DNA from: Xanthobacteraceae bacterium
GTDB taxonomy: Bacteria; Pseudomonadota; Alphaproteobacteria; Rhizobiales; Xanthobacteraceae
Assembly: GCA_020441545.1 (NCBI GenBank)
Contig: JAGRLZ010000018.1
Span: forward strand, 1 to 37,514
Length of the DNA stretch: 37,514 nucleotides
Direction of reading: 5' to 3'
This document shows, in pieces, positions 22,875 through 32,319 of the stretch. The notes beneath the pieces were generated by a model that saw only the letters and a list, made by a program, of their open reading frames with translations, was not told where the DNA came from and did no database searches. Both the position numbers and the translations under genes were made by a program. The first letter of the stretch is position 1, and each line of letters opens with the position of its first letter.

Positions 22875-24629
22875 ATGCGGATGGTCGGGACGGGCAGGGA
22901 CGCGCCGCGGCGCACGGCGACGTTCGCCGAATTGTTCACGCCGAAACTGCTCACGGTGCTGCGCGAAGGCTATGGCCTCGGCGATTTCCGCGCCGACGTC
23001 GTCGCCGGGCTGACGGTCGCGATCGTCGCGCTGCCGCTGTCGATGGCGATCGCGATCGCCTCCGGCGTCACCCCCGCCCGCGGCCTCACCACCGCCATCG
23101 TCGGCGGCTTCTTCGTCTCGCTGCTCGGCGGCAGCCGCTTCCAGGTCGGCGGACCGGCCGGCGCCTTCATCGTGCTGGTGGCGCTCACGGTCGAGCGCCA
23201 TGGCGTCGACGGCGTCATCCTCGCCACCATGATGGCCGGGCTGCTGCTGATCGCCGCCGGCCTGCTGCGGCTCGGCACCTACATCAAGTTCATTCCCTAT
23301 CCGGTGACGGTCGGCTTCACCGCCGGCATCGCCGTCATCATCTTCGCCAGCCAGCTGCACGACCTGCTCGGCCTGCGGCTCGCCGGCCATGAGCCGAGCG
23401 CGTTCCTGCCCAAGCTGACGGCGCTGGCGGGCGCCGCAAACACCGTCAATCCCGCCGCCGTCGGGCTCGCGGCGCTGACGGTCGTGCTGATCGTGGTGCT
23501 CAGGCGGCTGCGTCCCGCCTGGCCCGGCATCCTGATTGGCGTCGTCGCGGCGAGCGTGCTGGCCTGGGCGCTGGCGCTGCCGGTGGAAACCATCGGCTCG
23601 CGCTTCGGCGATCTGCCCGACACGCTTCCCGCGCCGATGCTGCCGGCGTTCTCGCTGGCGAAGATGCAGGCGGTGCTGCCGGACGCGGTCGCGTTCGCGC
23701 TGCTGGCGGCGATCGAGTCGCTGCTGTCCGCCGTGGTGGCCGACGGCATGACCGGGCGGCGGCACCGCTCGAACTGCGAGCTGGTGGCGCAGGGCGTCGC
23801 CAACGTCGCCTCGCCCCTGTTCGGCGGCATCTGCGTCACCGGCCTGATCGCGCGCACCGCCACCAATATCCGCGCCGGCGCGCGCGGCCCCGTCGCCGGC
23901 ATCATGCATTCGGCCTTCGTGCTGCTGTTCCTGCTGATCGCCGCGCCGCTGGCGCGCTACGTGCCGCTGTCGGCGCTGGCGGCGGTGCTGGTGGTGGTGG
24001 CCTGGACCATGGCGGAGAAGCAGGAATTCTGGACGCTGCTGCGCTCGTCGTGGGGCGATGCCACCGTGCTGCTCGCGACCTTCGGCCTGACCGTGTTCCG
24101 CGACCTCACCGAGGGCATCGTGGTCGGCTTCGCGCTCGGCGCGGTGCTGTTCATCAACCGCATGGCGCAGGCGACCGGCATCGAGGCGGATCTGCCGCTT
24201 GCGGTCGAGGACAGGGCCGACGACGCCAATGATGCGCGGGTGCCTTACGATTCCGATCTCGCCACCGATCCCGATATCGCCGTCTACCGGATCAGCGGTG
24301 CGTTCTTCTTCGGCGCGGCCTCGACGGTCGGCGCGGTGCTCGATGGCAATACCGGCCCGTTCAAGGCGTTCGTGGTCGATTTCGCGGCGGTGCCGTTTCT
24401 CGATTCGACCGCCGCCAACGCGATCCACCGCATGGCGGTGAAGGCGAAGCGCCAGGGCGTGCGGCTGTTCATCACCGGCGCGTCGCCTTCGGTGCGCCGC
24501 AGCCTGCTGATGCACGGGGTGCGGCCGCCGCTGGCGAAATACCGCGAGACCATCGCGCGGGCGCTGGCCGACATCCGGACGCCGCCGTCGCCGAGCGTGA
24601 TCCCGCTGCGCCCGGCATCGCTCCCCTGA
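22875..24629 (+). CDS. SulP-family inorganic anion transporter with STAS domain
   Basis: A 584-residue inner-membrane transporter of the SLC26/SulP family. The conserved SulP block DVVAGLTVAIVALPLSMAIAIASGV lies at about residues 40-64, FQVGGPAGAFIV follows, and the membrane part ends near residue 430 (FRDLTEGIVVGFALGAVLFI). A cytoplasmic STAS domain occupies the last 120 residues, with the DFAAVPFLDSTAANAI strand-turn. Family members carry sulfate or bicarbonate in bacteria; nothing here fixes the substrate, and there is no fused carbonic anhydrase. It follows an XRE regulator. Confidence 0.93.
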   Translation: MRMVGTGRDAPRRTATFAELFTPKLLTVLREGYGLGDFRADVVAGLTVAIVALPLSMAIAIASGVTPARGLTTAIVGGFFVSLLGGSRFQVGGPAGAFIVLVALTVERHGVDGVILATMMAGLLLIAAGLLRLGTYIKFIPYPVTVGFTAGIAVIIFASQLHDLLGLRLAGHEPSAFLPKLTALAGAANTVNPAAVGLAALTVVLIVVLRRLRPAWPGILIGVVAASVLAWALALPVETIGSRFGDLPDTLPAPMLPAFSLAKMQAVLPDAVAFALLAAIESLLSAVVADGMTGRRHRSNCELVAQGVANVASPLFGGICVTGLIARTATNIRAGARGPVAGIMHSAFVLLFLLIAAPLARYVPLSALAAVLVVVAWTMAEKQEFWTLLRSSWGDATVLLATFGLTVFRDLTEGIVVGFALGAVLFINRMAQATGIEADLPLAVEDRADDANDARVPYDSDLATDPDIAVYRISGAFFFGAASTVGAVLDGNTGPFKAFVVDFAAVPFLDSTAANAIHRMAVKAKRQGVRLFITGASPSVRRSLLMHGVRPPLAKYRETIARALADIRTPPSPSVIPLRPASLP

Positions 24630-24760
24630 ATTGCCGTGCGGCATTGACATCCGCCGCCGGCCGCGTGAAGGCAATGGAGGCGCTTCCGATCGTCATTGCC
24701 GGGCATGACGATAAGGGCCCGTCGAACCTGAACGCCTCAATCGCGGACGATCGGAGCATC

Positions 24761-25606
24761 ATGACCAAGGCGCGCGCATCCTGTCTGATCGGCTGGCCGG
24801 CGGCGCATTCGCGCTCGCCGCTGATCCATCACCACTGGCTGCGCCATTTCGGTATCGAGGGCGGCTACAGCATCGAGGCGGTGCCGCCGGAGGAATTCGC
24901 CGAATTCGTTCTGCATCTCGCGCATCACGGTTTTGTCGGCGCCAACGTCACCATTCCGCACAAGGAGCGCGTGCTGGCGCTGACCGAACCGGACGATCGC
25001 GCGCGCGCGGTCGGGGCGGCGAACACGCTGTGGTACGACGGCGACCGCCTGCGCTCGACCAACACCGACATCGAAGGCTTCATCAACAATCTCGACGCCT
25101 GCGCGCCGGGTTGGGATGCCGCGGCGGAAGCGCTGGTGCTCGGCGCCGGCGGCTCGTCGCGCGCGGTGGTGTTCGGCCTGCTGGAGCGCGGCATCGGGCG
25201 CATCCATCTCGCCAACCGCACCATCACGCGCGCCGAGGCGCTTGCCGGGCAGTTCGGCGACAAGGTGGTGCCGCTGCACTGGCCGCGCATCGCCGAGGTG
25301 ATGCCGCGCGCCGGGCTGCTGGTGAACACCACCTCGCTCGGCATGAAGGGCCAGCCGCCGCTCGGGCTCGAGATCGGCGCGCTGCCGGCCGGCGCCACCG
25401 TCGCCGACCTGGTCTATGTGCCGCTGGAGACGGAATTGCTGGCTGCGGCACGGTGCCGCGATCTTAAGGCCGCCGACGGGCTCGGCATGTTGCTGCACCA
25501 GGCGGTGCGCGGCTTCGAATTGTGGTTCGGCCGCAGGCCCGAGGTGACGCCGGAATTGCGGGCGCTGGTCGAGGCCGACCTGCGCGCCGCGCATCCTGCC
25601 GGCTGA
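24761..25606 (+). CDS. aroE: Shikimate dehydrogenase AroE
   Basis: Reduces 3-dehydroshikimate with NADPH in the aromatic amino acid pathway. The 281-residue protein starts MTKARASCLIGWPAAHSRSPLIHHHWL, where GWPAAHSRSP is the shikimate-binding SxS loop. The catalytic Lys is in NVTIPHKE, the paired Asp in STNTDIEGF, the nucleotide loop is VLGAGGSSRAVVFGL, and NTTSLGM and DGLGMLLHQAV close the fold. A GGAG site precedes the ATG at 24761; an earlier in-frame start at 24644 is rejected. It stands apart from the usual dnaQ/coaE neighbourhood. Confidence 0.94.
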   Translation: MTKARASCLIGWPAAHSRSPLIHHHWLRHFGIEGGYSIEAVPPEEFAEFVLHLAHHGFVGANVTIPHKERVLALTEPDDRARAVGAANTLWYDGDRLRSTNTDIEGFINNLDACAPGWDAAAEALVLGAGGSSRAVVFGLLERGIGRIHLANRTITRAEALAGQFGDKVVPLHWPRIAEVMPRAGLLVNTTSLGMKGQPPLGLEIGALPAGATVADLVYVPLETELLAAARCRDLKAADGLGMLLHQAVRGFELWFGRRPEVTPELRALVEADLRAAHPAG

Positions 25607-25702
25607 CTGCGTGCGCCGCTCTTTTTAGGCATTCTAATCTGGTGGTCTTCAAAGGGCTTTGCCTTGACCGCAAAGGGTGCTTGATCCACTTCAATACACA
25701 TC

Positions 25703-26023
25703 ATGTCCATTTCGACCGCGACCATGACAGGCATCGACATCGGCGCCGCCGCCACCACGGGCGGCGCGCCGCTCGGCCTTGCGCGCCGCGGCTTCCGCGG
25801 CCGGGTCAGCGCCATCGTGGTGAATGGCACTCACCTCGGCGTGTCGGCGGCGGAGATCGAGCGGCGGCTGCTCGAACTCGGCATCGTCGAGGGCGCGGAC
25901 GTGCAGGTCCTGCACGAAGGCCCGATCGGCCGTGATCCGATCGCGGTGCGAGTCAACGGCACCACCATCGCACTGCGCCGTCGCGAGGCCATGGCAGTCA
26001 TCATGGCTGTCATGGTGGGCTGA
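25703..26023 (+). CDS. feoA: Ferrous iron transport protein A
   Basis: A 106-residue protein with the SH3-like FeoA domain from about residue 23 ([18 protein letters not shown]) through [46 protein letters not shown]. It assists FeoB in Fe(II) uptake at the cytoplasmic side. The 22-residue N-terminal extension is Ser/Thr/Gly-rich and has no counterpart in short FeoA. No good ribosome site precedes the ATG. feoB starts 15 bases after its stop. An iron-box-like TTAG-N5-CTAA sits 66 bases upstream at 25625-25637. Confidence 0.93.
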   Translation: MSISTATMTGIDIGAAATTGGAPLGLARRGFRGRVSAIVVNGTHLGVSAAEIERRLLELGIVEGADVQVLHEGPIGRDPIAVRVNGTTIALRRREAMAVIMAVMVG

Positions 26024-26038
26024 CGGAAGCCATTCGAA

Positions 26039-27919
26039 ATGACCGTCGCCGAAATCAATGGATGGCGCTTCGCGCTGGTCGGCACGCCGAACAGTGGCAA
26101 GACCGCGCTGTTCAACGCGCTCACCGGAAGCCGCCAGAAGGTCGCGAACTACGCCGGCGTCACCGTCGAGCGCAAGACCGGCGTGCTGCGGACCGCGTCC
26201 GGCCACCGCATCGACCTGGTCGACCTGCCCGGCACCTATTCGCTGCGCGGCCGCAGCCCGGACGAGGAGATCGCGCGCGACGTCATCCTCGGCAAGCTCG
26301 CCAGCGAGGCCCCGCCGGATTTCCTGCTCTGCGTTGCCGATGCCACCAACCTGCGCGTCGCGCTGCGGCTGGTGATTGAGCTCAAGCGCGTGCGCCGGCC
26401 GATGCTGCTGGTGCTCAACATGATTGACATCGCGCGCCGGCGCGGCATCGAGATCGACCTCGACAGGCTGTCGGACGAACTCGGCGTGCCGGTGGTCACC
26501 TCCACCGCGGTGCGACGCGGCGGCATCGACGAACTACTGCGCCGGATCGACGGCATCGTCGCGACTCCCGCCGCCGCCATCGCCGTCAGCGAGTGGACCA
26601 CGCCGGCCATCGCCGACCTGCGCGCCGCGCAGCGCGAGGCCGATCGCGTGATCCGCGCCGCGGTGAGCGAGCCGGCCAAGCCCGACACCTGGACCACGCG
26701 CGTCGATGCCGTGCTGCTGCATCCGGTGTGGGGCATGATCGCGCTGCTGCTGCTGTTGTTCGTGATGTTCCAGGCGGTGTTCGCCTGGGCCCAGCCGGCG
26801 ATGGAACTGATTACCGCGGGCTTCGACGCGCTCGGCGCATGGTCGCGGACCGTGCTGCCGGAAGGACTATTGCAAAGCTTCGTGCAGAACGGCGTGATCT
26901 CCGGCGTCGGCAGCGTCCTGGTGTTCCTGCCGCAAATCATGATCCTGTTCCTGTTCATCCTGCTGCTGGAAGATCTCGGTTACATGGCGCGCGCCGCGTT
27001 CCTGATGGATCGCATCATGGGCGGCGCCGGCCTGCACGGCCGCGCCTTCATTCCGCTGCTGTCGAGTTTCGCCTGCGCGATTCCGGGCATCATGGCGACG
27101 CGGGTGATCGACAACAAGCGCGACCGGCTCACCACCATCATGGTGGCGCCGCTGATGACGTGCTCGGCGCGCATTCCGGTCTATACGCTCATCATCGCCG
27201 CCTTCGTGCCGGACCGGCCGGTGCTGGGTGTCCTCGGCTTGCAGGGGCTGGTGATGTTCGGGCTTTATGCGACCGGCATCGTCAGCGCGCTGGCGGTATC
27301 GTTCGTCGCCAACCGTTTCTTCTGGCGCGAGAGCGCGACGCCGCCCTTCATGCTGGAGCTGCCGGACTACAAGCTGCCGCAGCTTCGCAGCGTGCTGATG
27401 AACCTCTACCAGCGCGCGATGGCGTTCCTGAAACGTGCCGGCACCACGATCTTCTCGATGATGGTGCTGATCTGGTTCCTGGCCTCGTTCCCGCAGCCGC
27501 CGGCAGGCGCCACCGAGCCTGGAATCGATTTCAGCCTGGCGGCGATCCTCGGCCGCTGGATCGAGCCGCTGCTGGCGCCGGTCGGCTTCAACTGGCAGAT
27601 CAGCGTGGCGCTGATTCCCGGCATGGCGGCGCGCGAGGTGGCGGTGGCGTCGCTCGGCACCGTCTACGCGATCGAGGGCGGCAAGGAGGCGGTCGATCAG
27701 ATCGGCCATGTGCTGGCGACCAAATGGAGCCTCGCCACCGCCCTGGCATTCCTGGCGTGGTACGTGTTCGCGCCGCAATGCGCTTCCACGCTCGCGGTCA
27801 TCAAGCGCGAGACCGGCGGCTGGCGCTGGATGTGGATCACCTTCTTCTACATGCTGGCGCTGGCCTATATCGCCGCCTTCGTCACCTACCGCGCGGCGCT
27901 TGCGCTCGGTTGGGGGTAG
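26039..27919 (+). CDS. feoB: Ferrous iron transporter FeoB
   Basis: The inner-membrane Fe(II) permease with an N-terminal G domain. G1 is GTPNSGKT (15-22), G3 DLPG (62-65) and G4 NMID (127-130). The helical guanine-dissociation-inhibitor domain follows, then about eight to nine transmembrane helices with two Gate motifs (around GYMARAAFLMDR and the RMKRAGTTIFSM region). At 626 residues it is shorter than E. coli FeoB (773) but within the range of alphaproteobacterial forms. A GGAAG site precedes the ATG. No feoC is seen. Confidence 0.97.
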   Translation: MTVAEINGWRFALVGTPNSGKTALFNALTGSRQKVANYAGVTVERKTGVLRTASGHRIDLVDLPGTYSLRGRSPDEEIARDVILGKLASEAPPDFLLCVADATNLRVALRLVIELKRVRRPMLLVLNMIDIARRRGIEIDLDRLSDELGVPVVTSTAVRRGGIDELLRRIDGIVATPAAAIAVSEWTTPAIADLRAAQREADRVIRAAVSEPAKPDTWTTRVDAVLLHPVWGMIALLLLLFVMFQAVFAWAQPAMELITAGFDALGAWSRTVLPEGLLQSFVQNGVISGVGSVLVFLPQIMILFLFILLLEDLGYMARAAFLMDRIMGGAGLHGRAFIPLLSSFACAIPGIMATRVIDNKRDRLTTIMVAPLMTCSARIPVYTLIIAAFVPDRPVLGVLGLQGLVMFGLYATGIVSALAVSFVANRFFWRESATPPFMLELPDYKLPQLRSVLMNLYQRAMAFLKRAGTTIFSMMVLIWFLASFPQPPAGATEPGIDFSLAAILGRWIEPLLAPVGFNWQISVALIPGMAAREVAVASLGTVYAIEGGKEAVDQIGHVLATKWSLATALAFLAWYVFAPQCASTLAVIKRETGGWRWMWITFFYMLALAYIAAFVTYRAALALGWG

Positions 27920-27948
27920 GCAAGGGCGAAAGCAGGAAAGTTACGTTT

Positions 27949-27974
27949 GTCGTCCTCGCCTGTGCGGGGACGAC
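27949..27974. repeat. Hairpin element after feoB (family B)
   Basis: GTCGTCC (27949-27955) and GGACGAC (27968-27974) share arms with the element at 15219-15244; with G-U pairing the stem extends to ten pairs. It lies 30 bases after the feoB stop. Confidence 0.6.
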
Positions 27975-28031
27975 GTTGGTGACACGCGCTGCGTTGTGCG
28001 CCAAGTTTCCGCTTCGGGCTGTTCTGCCCGC

Positions 28032-28412
28032 TCAGTCGCAGACCTCGACACGGCGGATGCGCCAGCCATAGGGCGTCCTGACCCGCTGCCGGGTCAGGTA
28101 GCAGCCGTCATAGGCGTAGGAGTCGTAAGGGGAGGCGGCATAGCCGTACGGGTAGCCGTAAGGATAGGCGCCGGCGAGGCCGAGGCCCAGCCCGATGCCG
28201 AGCGCGCCCGCGCCCCAGCCCCAGCCGCCCCGATGCCATCCGCCGCCGTGCCAGCCACCACCGTGCCATCCGCCGCCATGGAAGCCGCCGCCGTGAAAAC
28301 CACCGCCATGGAACCCGCCGCCATGGAACCCGCCGCGGGCGGAGGCCATGGTGGGCGCGGCCAGGGTCAGGACGGCGGCCGCGCACAATGCAAGAATCGA
28401 ATGACGTCGCAT
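28032..28412 (-). CDS. Secreted Gly/His pentapeptide-repeat protein
   Basis: A 126-residue protein with a signal peptide (residues 1-25, ending PTMASA). Residues 27-61 are seven repeats of GGGFH (first four) or GGGWH (last three), with His at 30, 35, 40, 45, 50, 55 and 60. A Gly-rich hydrophobic segment (GAGALGIGLGLGLAGA) follows, then a Tyr/Pro repeat (PYGYPYGYAASPY) and a small Cys-containing end (DGCYLTRQRVRTPYGWRIRRVEVCD). The start is fixed by GAGGAG before the ATG at 28412. The His array suggests metal binding in the periplasm, and its convergent position next to feoB fits, but this is inference. The C-terminal YGWRIRRVEVC motif is common to a group of short secreted proteins in this clade. 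Confidence 0.85.
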   Translation of the reverse strand: MRRHSILALCAAAVLTLAAPTMASARGGFHGGGFHGGGFHGGGFHGGGWHGGGWHGGGWHRGGWGWGAGALGIGLGLGLAGAYPYGYPYGYAASPYDSYAYDGCYLTRQRVRTPYGWRIRRVEVCD

Positions 28413-28515
28413 CGCTCTCTCCTCATACCTCAATCGACCGGATGAGGGAGAATACGCCTTTTAGCCGAATTGGTTGCGCGGATTGTCGCACACATTCCCG
28501 TGTGGACCTGCTAGG

Positions 28516-28535
28516 GCGTTTTCGAGCGAAGCGGG
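28516..28535. repeat. Short remnant of dispersed element A
   Basis: GCGTTTTCGAGCGAAGCGGG matches the 5' end of the element at 4402-4421 with one difference. Nothing of the second hairpin remains. It lies in the 272-bp gap between the divergent-side start of the Gly/His gene and the 3' end of the lactate dehydrogenase-like gene, in which I see no other feature. Confidence 0.6.
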
Positions 28536-28684
28536 GGCCGTTCCAACCCGCGGTGCATGCGGCGGTCCCGGTTCTGCGGCGCAGCGTTGCACGCCGCGTC
28601 GCGCCCGGGACACGGCGGCGGCATTCAAATCGGCGCATCTTTTTCAACAGCCTGCTGAAGCCGCGAGCCTCGCCCGGACCGCGC

Positions 28685-29827
28685 TCACATCGCCAGGATG
28701 CGGTGGTCGATCTCGGCGACGGTATTGACGCCGCACAGGCCCATGGTCACCAGCATCTCGTTGCGGATGATGTCGATCGCCTTGGCGACCCCGGCCTGGC
28801 CGGCGGCGCCCAGTCCATGGGCGTAGGCGCGGCCGATCATGCAGGACTTCGCGCCGAGCGCCAGCGCGCGGACGACATCCTGTCCGGAGCGGATGCCGCC
28901 GTCGAACATGATCTCGATCTCGTCGCCGACCGCGGTGACGATCTCCGGCAGCACCTCGATCGAGGACGGCGCGCCGTCGAGCTGGCGGCCGCCGTGGTTG
29001 GACACCACCATTGCCTGCGCGCCGGTCTTCACCGCCTCGCGCGCGTCCTCGACGTCGAGAATGCCCTTGATGACGAGCTTGCCGGGCCAGATCGAACGGA
29101 TCCAGTCGACGTCCTTCCAGTTCAGCGTGGTGTCGAACTGCGAATTGGTCCACTGCCCGAGCTGGGTGACGTTCTCCATGCCCTTGATGTGGCCGGCGAG
29201 GTTGCCGAAGGTGCGGCGCTTGCCGCGCAGCACGCCGGCCACCCATCGCGGCTTGGTGGCGAAGTCGAACAGCTTCGACAGGCTCCATTCCGGCGGCACC
29301 GTCATGCCGTTCTTGATGTCCTGGTGGCGCTGGCCGATCACCTGCAGGTCGACGGTGAGCACCAGCGCGCTGCACTTCGCGGCGATCGCGCGCTCGATCA
29401 GCGCCTTGATGAAGCCGCGATCCTTCATGACGTAGAGCTGGAACCAGAACGGCTTCTCGACATTGCCCGCGACATCCTCGATCGAGCAGATCGACATGGT
29501 CGAGAGCGTGTAGGGAATGCCGGCGGCCTGCGCGGCGCGGCAGGCGTAGATTTCGCCGTCGCCGTGCTGCATCCCGGTCAGGCCGACCGGCGCCAGGATC
29601 AGCGGCAGCGCGGCCGGCTCGCCGAGAATGGTGGTGGAGGTGTCGCGCTTCGACACGTCGACCAGGATGCGCTGGCGGAATTTGATCGCTTCGAGGTCGT
29701 CGCGGTTGGCGCGCAGGGTGGCTTCCGAATAGGAGCCGCGGTCGCAATAGTCGAAGAACGCCTTCGGCACCCGGCGCTTGTGCATTTGCCGCAGGTCTTC
29801 GATGCAGGTGATGTGCTTGAGCGACAC
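28685..29827 (-). CDS. lldD: FMN-dependent alpha-hydroxy-acid dehydrogenase (L-lactate dehydrogenase type)
   Basis: A 380-residue flavoenzyme that oxidises a 2-hydroxy acid, probably L-lactate, and passes electrons to the quinone pool. The TIM-barrel motifs are clear: FFDYCDRGSYSE at residues 24-34, LAPVGLTGMQHGDGE (78-92), LVLTVDLQVIGQR (156-167), the catalytic His278 and Arg281 in VSNHGGRQLDG (275-285), and the phosphate site MFDGGIRSGQDVVRALALGA. The GTG start has an AGGGG site. The HGGRQLDG catalytic loop and length match E. coli LldD (396). No lldP permease or lldR regulator is next to it, so mandelate or glycolate specificity is possible. Confidence 0.9.
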   Translation of the reverse strand: MSLKHITCIEDLRQMHKRRVPKAFFDYCDRGSYSEATLRANRDDLEAIKFRQRILVDVSKRDTSTTILGEPAALPLILAPVGLTGMQHGDGEIYACRAAQAAGIPYTLSTMSICSIEDVAGNVEKPFWFQLYVMKDRGFIKALIERAIAAKCSALVLTVDLQVIGQRHQDIKNGMTVPPEWSLSKLFDFATKPRWVAGVLRGKRRTFGNLAGHIKGMENVTQLGQWTNSQFDTTLNWKDVDWIRSIWPGKLVIKGILDVEDAREAVKTGAQAMVVSNHGGRQLDGAPSSIEVLPEIVTAVGDEIEIMFDGGIRSGQDVVRALALGAKSCMIGRAYAHGLGAAGQAGVAKAIDIIRNEMLVTMGLCGVNTVAEIDHRILAM

Positions 29828-29876
29828 GTCCAGCCCCTTGCTTGTTTTCGTTCGCCTTCAAAATGATTCAGTGGCG

Positions 29877-29934
29877 TGGATTTGACATTCGCGACCCGCT
29901 TCGCTGCTTGCCCGACAAGCGGATGTCAAATCCA
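29877..29934. repeat. Inverted repeat with 12-bp arms
   Basis: TGGATTTGACAT (29877-29888) and ATGTCAAATCCA (29923-29934) are perfect inverted arms; inside, GCTTG (29906-29910) and CAAGC (29916-29920) form a smaller hairpin. GTGG and CCAC flank it. It is upstream of lldD and lies 28 bases before the next inverted repeat. Confidence 0.9.
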
Positions 29935-29962
29935 GGACTCCACGGAGATATTATAATTGCCT

Positions 29963-30463
<501 letters not shown>

Positions 30464-30678
30464 GCGGCCCGGCGGTGGATCGGAAATCCGCCTTTTCGCC
30501 AGCACCGTCAAAGGCTTGTGGGGTGTTCACGTTCACGCTTCGGAAATAATTCATCATACTTTTTGAAGGTGCGGCGGCGATAAAGGCTTTATAAGCCCAT
30601 CTCAGCAGAGTCGGGGTCGGAATCGCGCATGTGGCGCTTCGCGCGCGACGACCGGGCAGCCAGAGCTTTGGGGGCACG

Positions 30679-32028
30679 ATGAGCCGTAAATATTTCGGGA
30701 CCGATGGTATCCGCGGACGGGCCAATGGGCTCATCACGCCGGAACTGGCGCTGAAGGTGGGCCAGGCGGCCGGACTGGTTTTCCACCGCGGCGAGCATCG
30801 TCACCGGGTGGTGATCGGCAAGGATACCCGGCTGTCGGGCTACATGATCGAGACCGCGCTGATCGCCGGCTTCACCTCGGTCGGCATGGACGTGCTGCAG
30901 GTCGGCCCGATGCCGACGCCGGCGGTCGCGATGCTGACCAAGTCGATGCGCGCCGATCTCGGCGTGATGATCTCGGCCTCGCACAATCTCTACGAGGACA
31001 ACGGCATCAAGCTGTTCGGCCCGGCCGGCTTCAAGCTGTCGGACGATGTCGAGCGGCAGATCGAGGAACTGCTCGACGGCAATCTCGACAAGAAGCTCGC
31101 CGGCAGCCGCAGCCTCGGCCGCGCCAAGCGCATCGACGGCGTGCATGACCGTTACATCGAATTCGCCAAGCGGACGCTGCCGCGCGATCTCAGCCTGGAT
31201 GGGTTGCGCGTGGTGGTCGATTGCGCCAACGGCGCCGCCTATCGCGTGGTGCCGGAGGCGTTATGGGAATTGGGCGCCGACGTGATCGCGATCGGCGTCG
31301 ATCCGGACGGCTTCAACATCAACAAGGAATGCGGCTCGACCGCGCCGGAGGCGCTGAGCCGCAAGGTGCGCGAGATGCGCGCCGACATCGGCGTCGCGCT
31401 CGACGGCGATGCTGACCGCCTCATCATCGTCGACGAGCGCGGCCACGTGGTCGATGGCGACCAGCTGCTGGCGGTGATCGCCGAGAGCTGGCAGGAGGAC
31501 GGCCGGCTGTCCAATCCCGGCATCGTCTCGACCGTGATGTCGAATCTCGGCCTCGAGCGTTTCCTGAAGGGGCTCGATATCGGGCTGGTGCGCACCGCGG
31601 TCGGCGACCGCTACGTGCTCGAGCAGATGCTGGCCGGCGGCTACAACCTCGGCGGCGAGCCGTCGGGCCATATCATCCTGTCCGATTACGCCACCACCGG
31701 CGACGGCTTCGTCTCGGCGCTGCAGGTGCTGGCGGTGGTGCAGAAGCATCAGAAGCCGGTGTCCGAGGTCTGCCACCGCTTCGATCCGCTGCCGCAGATC
31801 CTCAAGAACGTGCGTTACCGCACCGGCAGGCCGCTGGATTCGGTCGGCGTCAAGACCGCGATCTCGGATGCCGAGCGCCGGCTGAACGGCCATGGCCGGC
31901 TGCTGGTGCGCTCCTCCGGCACCGAGCCGGTGATCCGGGTGATGGGCGAGGGCGACGACCGCGACATGGTCGAGGAGGTCGTCGACGGCATCGTCAGCGC
32001 GCTCGGCGAGGCCGCGGCCGCCGCATAG
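30679..32028 (+). CDS. glmM: Phosphoglucosamine mutase GlmM
   Basis: Converts glucosamine-6-phosphate to glucosamine-1-phosphate for UDP-GlcNAc, peptidoglycan and lipopolysaccharide. The 449-residue protein begins [16 protein letters not shown]; the catalytic phospho-Ser101 is in ISASHN (98-103), the metal loop is DGDADR (242-247, Asp242/244/246), the sugar loop is GGEPSGH, and the phosphate loop is RSSGTEP near the C-terminus. Length matches E. coli GlmM (445). It stands alone; the common ftsH neighbour is not in the window. Confidence 0.97.
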   Translation: MSRKYFGTDGIRGRANGLITPELALKVGQAAGLVFHRGEHRHRVVIGKDTRLSGYMIETALIAGFTSVGMDVLQVGPMPTPAVAMLTKSMRADLGVMISASHNLYEDNGIKLFGPAGFKLSDDVERQIEELLDGNLDKKLAGSRSLGRAKRIDGVHDRYIEFAKRTLPRDLSLDGLRVVVDCANGAAYRVVPEALWELGADVIAIGVDPDGFNINKECGSTAPEALSRKVREMRADIGVALDGDADRLIIVDERGHVVDGDQLLAVIAESWQEDGRLSNPGIVSTVMSNLGLERFLKGLDIGLVRTAVGDRYVLEQMLAGGYNLGGEPSGHIILSDYATTGDGFVSALQVLAVVQKHQKPVSEVCHRFDPLPQILKNVRYRTGRPLDSVGVKTAISDAERRLNGHGRLLVRSSGTEPVIRVMGEGDDRDMVEEVVDGIVSALGEAAAAA

Positions 32029-32210
32029 GACGGACACACCCGCATCGCAGCTATCGCGGATTGGCGGTGGTCCGGCTGTGGCGCTGGCCCTAAATTCGCG
32101 CCCTGTTTTTGGAAACGGGTTGCCACATCCGGGTGATGCGTCCCCTTGCCCCGTGTGGGGGATGAGGTCGACGCGCGAAGCACGGCGGGCGAGGGGCTTT
32201 TGTCCTGAGA

Positions 32211-32273
32211 CGGTGAGGGCGCCGTTGCATCGCCCCTCACCCAACCCTGCTCCCCGCAAGCGGGGCGAGGGGG
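32211..32273. repeat. GC-rich palindromic element
   Basis: CCCCGC-AA-GCGGGG (32252-32265) sits inside CCCCTC (32233-32238) and GAGGGG (32267-32272). GGTGAGGG upstream (from 32211) can pair with CCCTCACC around 32235-32242, so alternative folds are possible. It lies between glmM and the Fsr-type transporter. Confidence 0.6.
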
Positions 32274-32319
32274 CTCGTTCCCACCGTTTTGAGAATTGAG
32301 AAAGAGCCGGAAGCCTGCC

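Noticed and set aside
22605-24674. 689-codon minus-strand frame opposite sulP
   Set aside because: Composition is dominated by Arg, Gln, His and Asp with no domain pattern, and the opposite strand encodes a clear SulP transporter.
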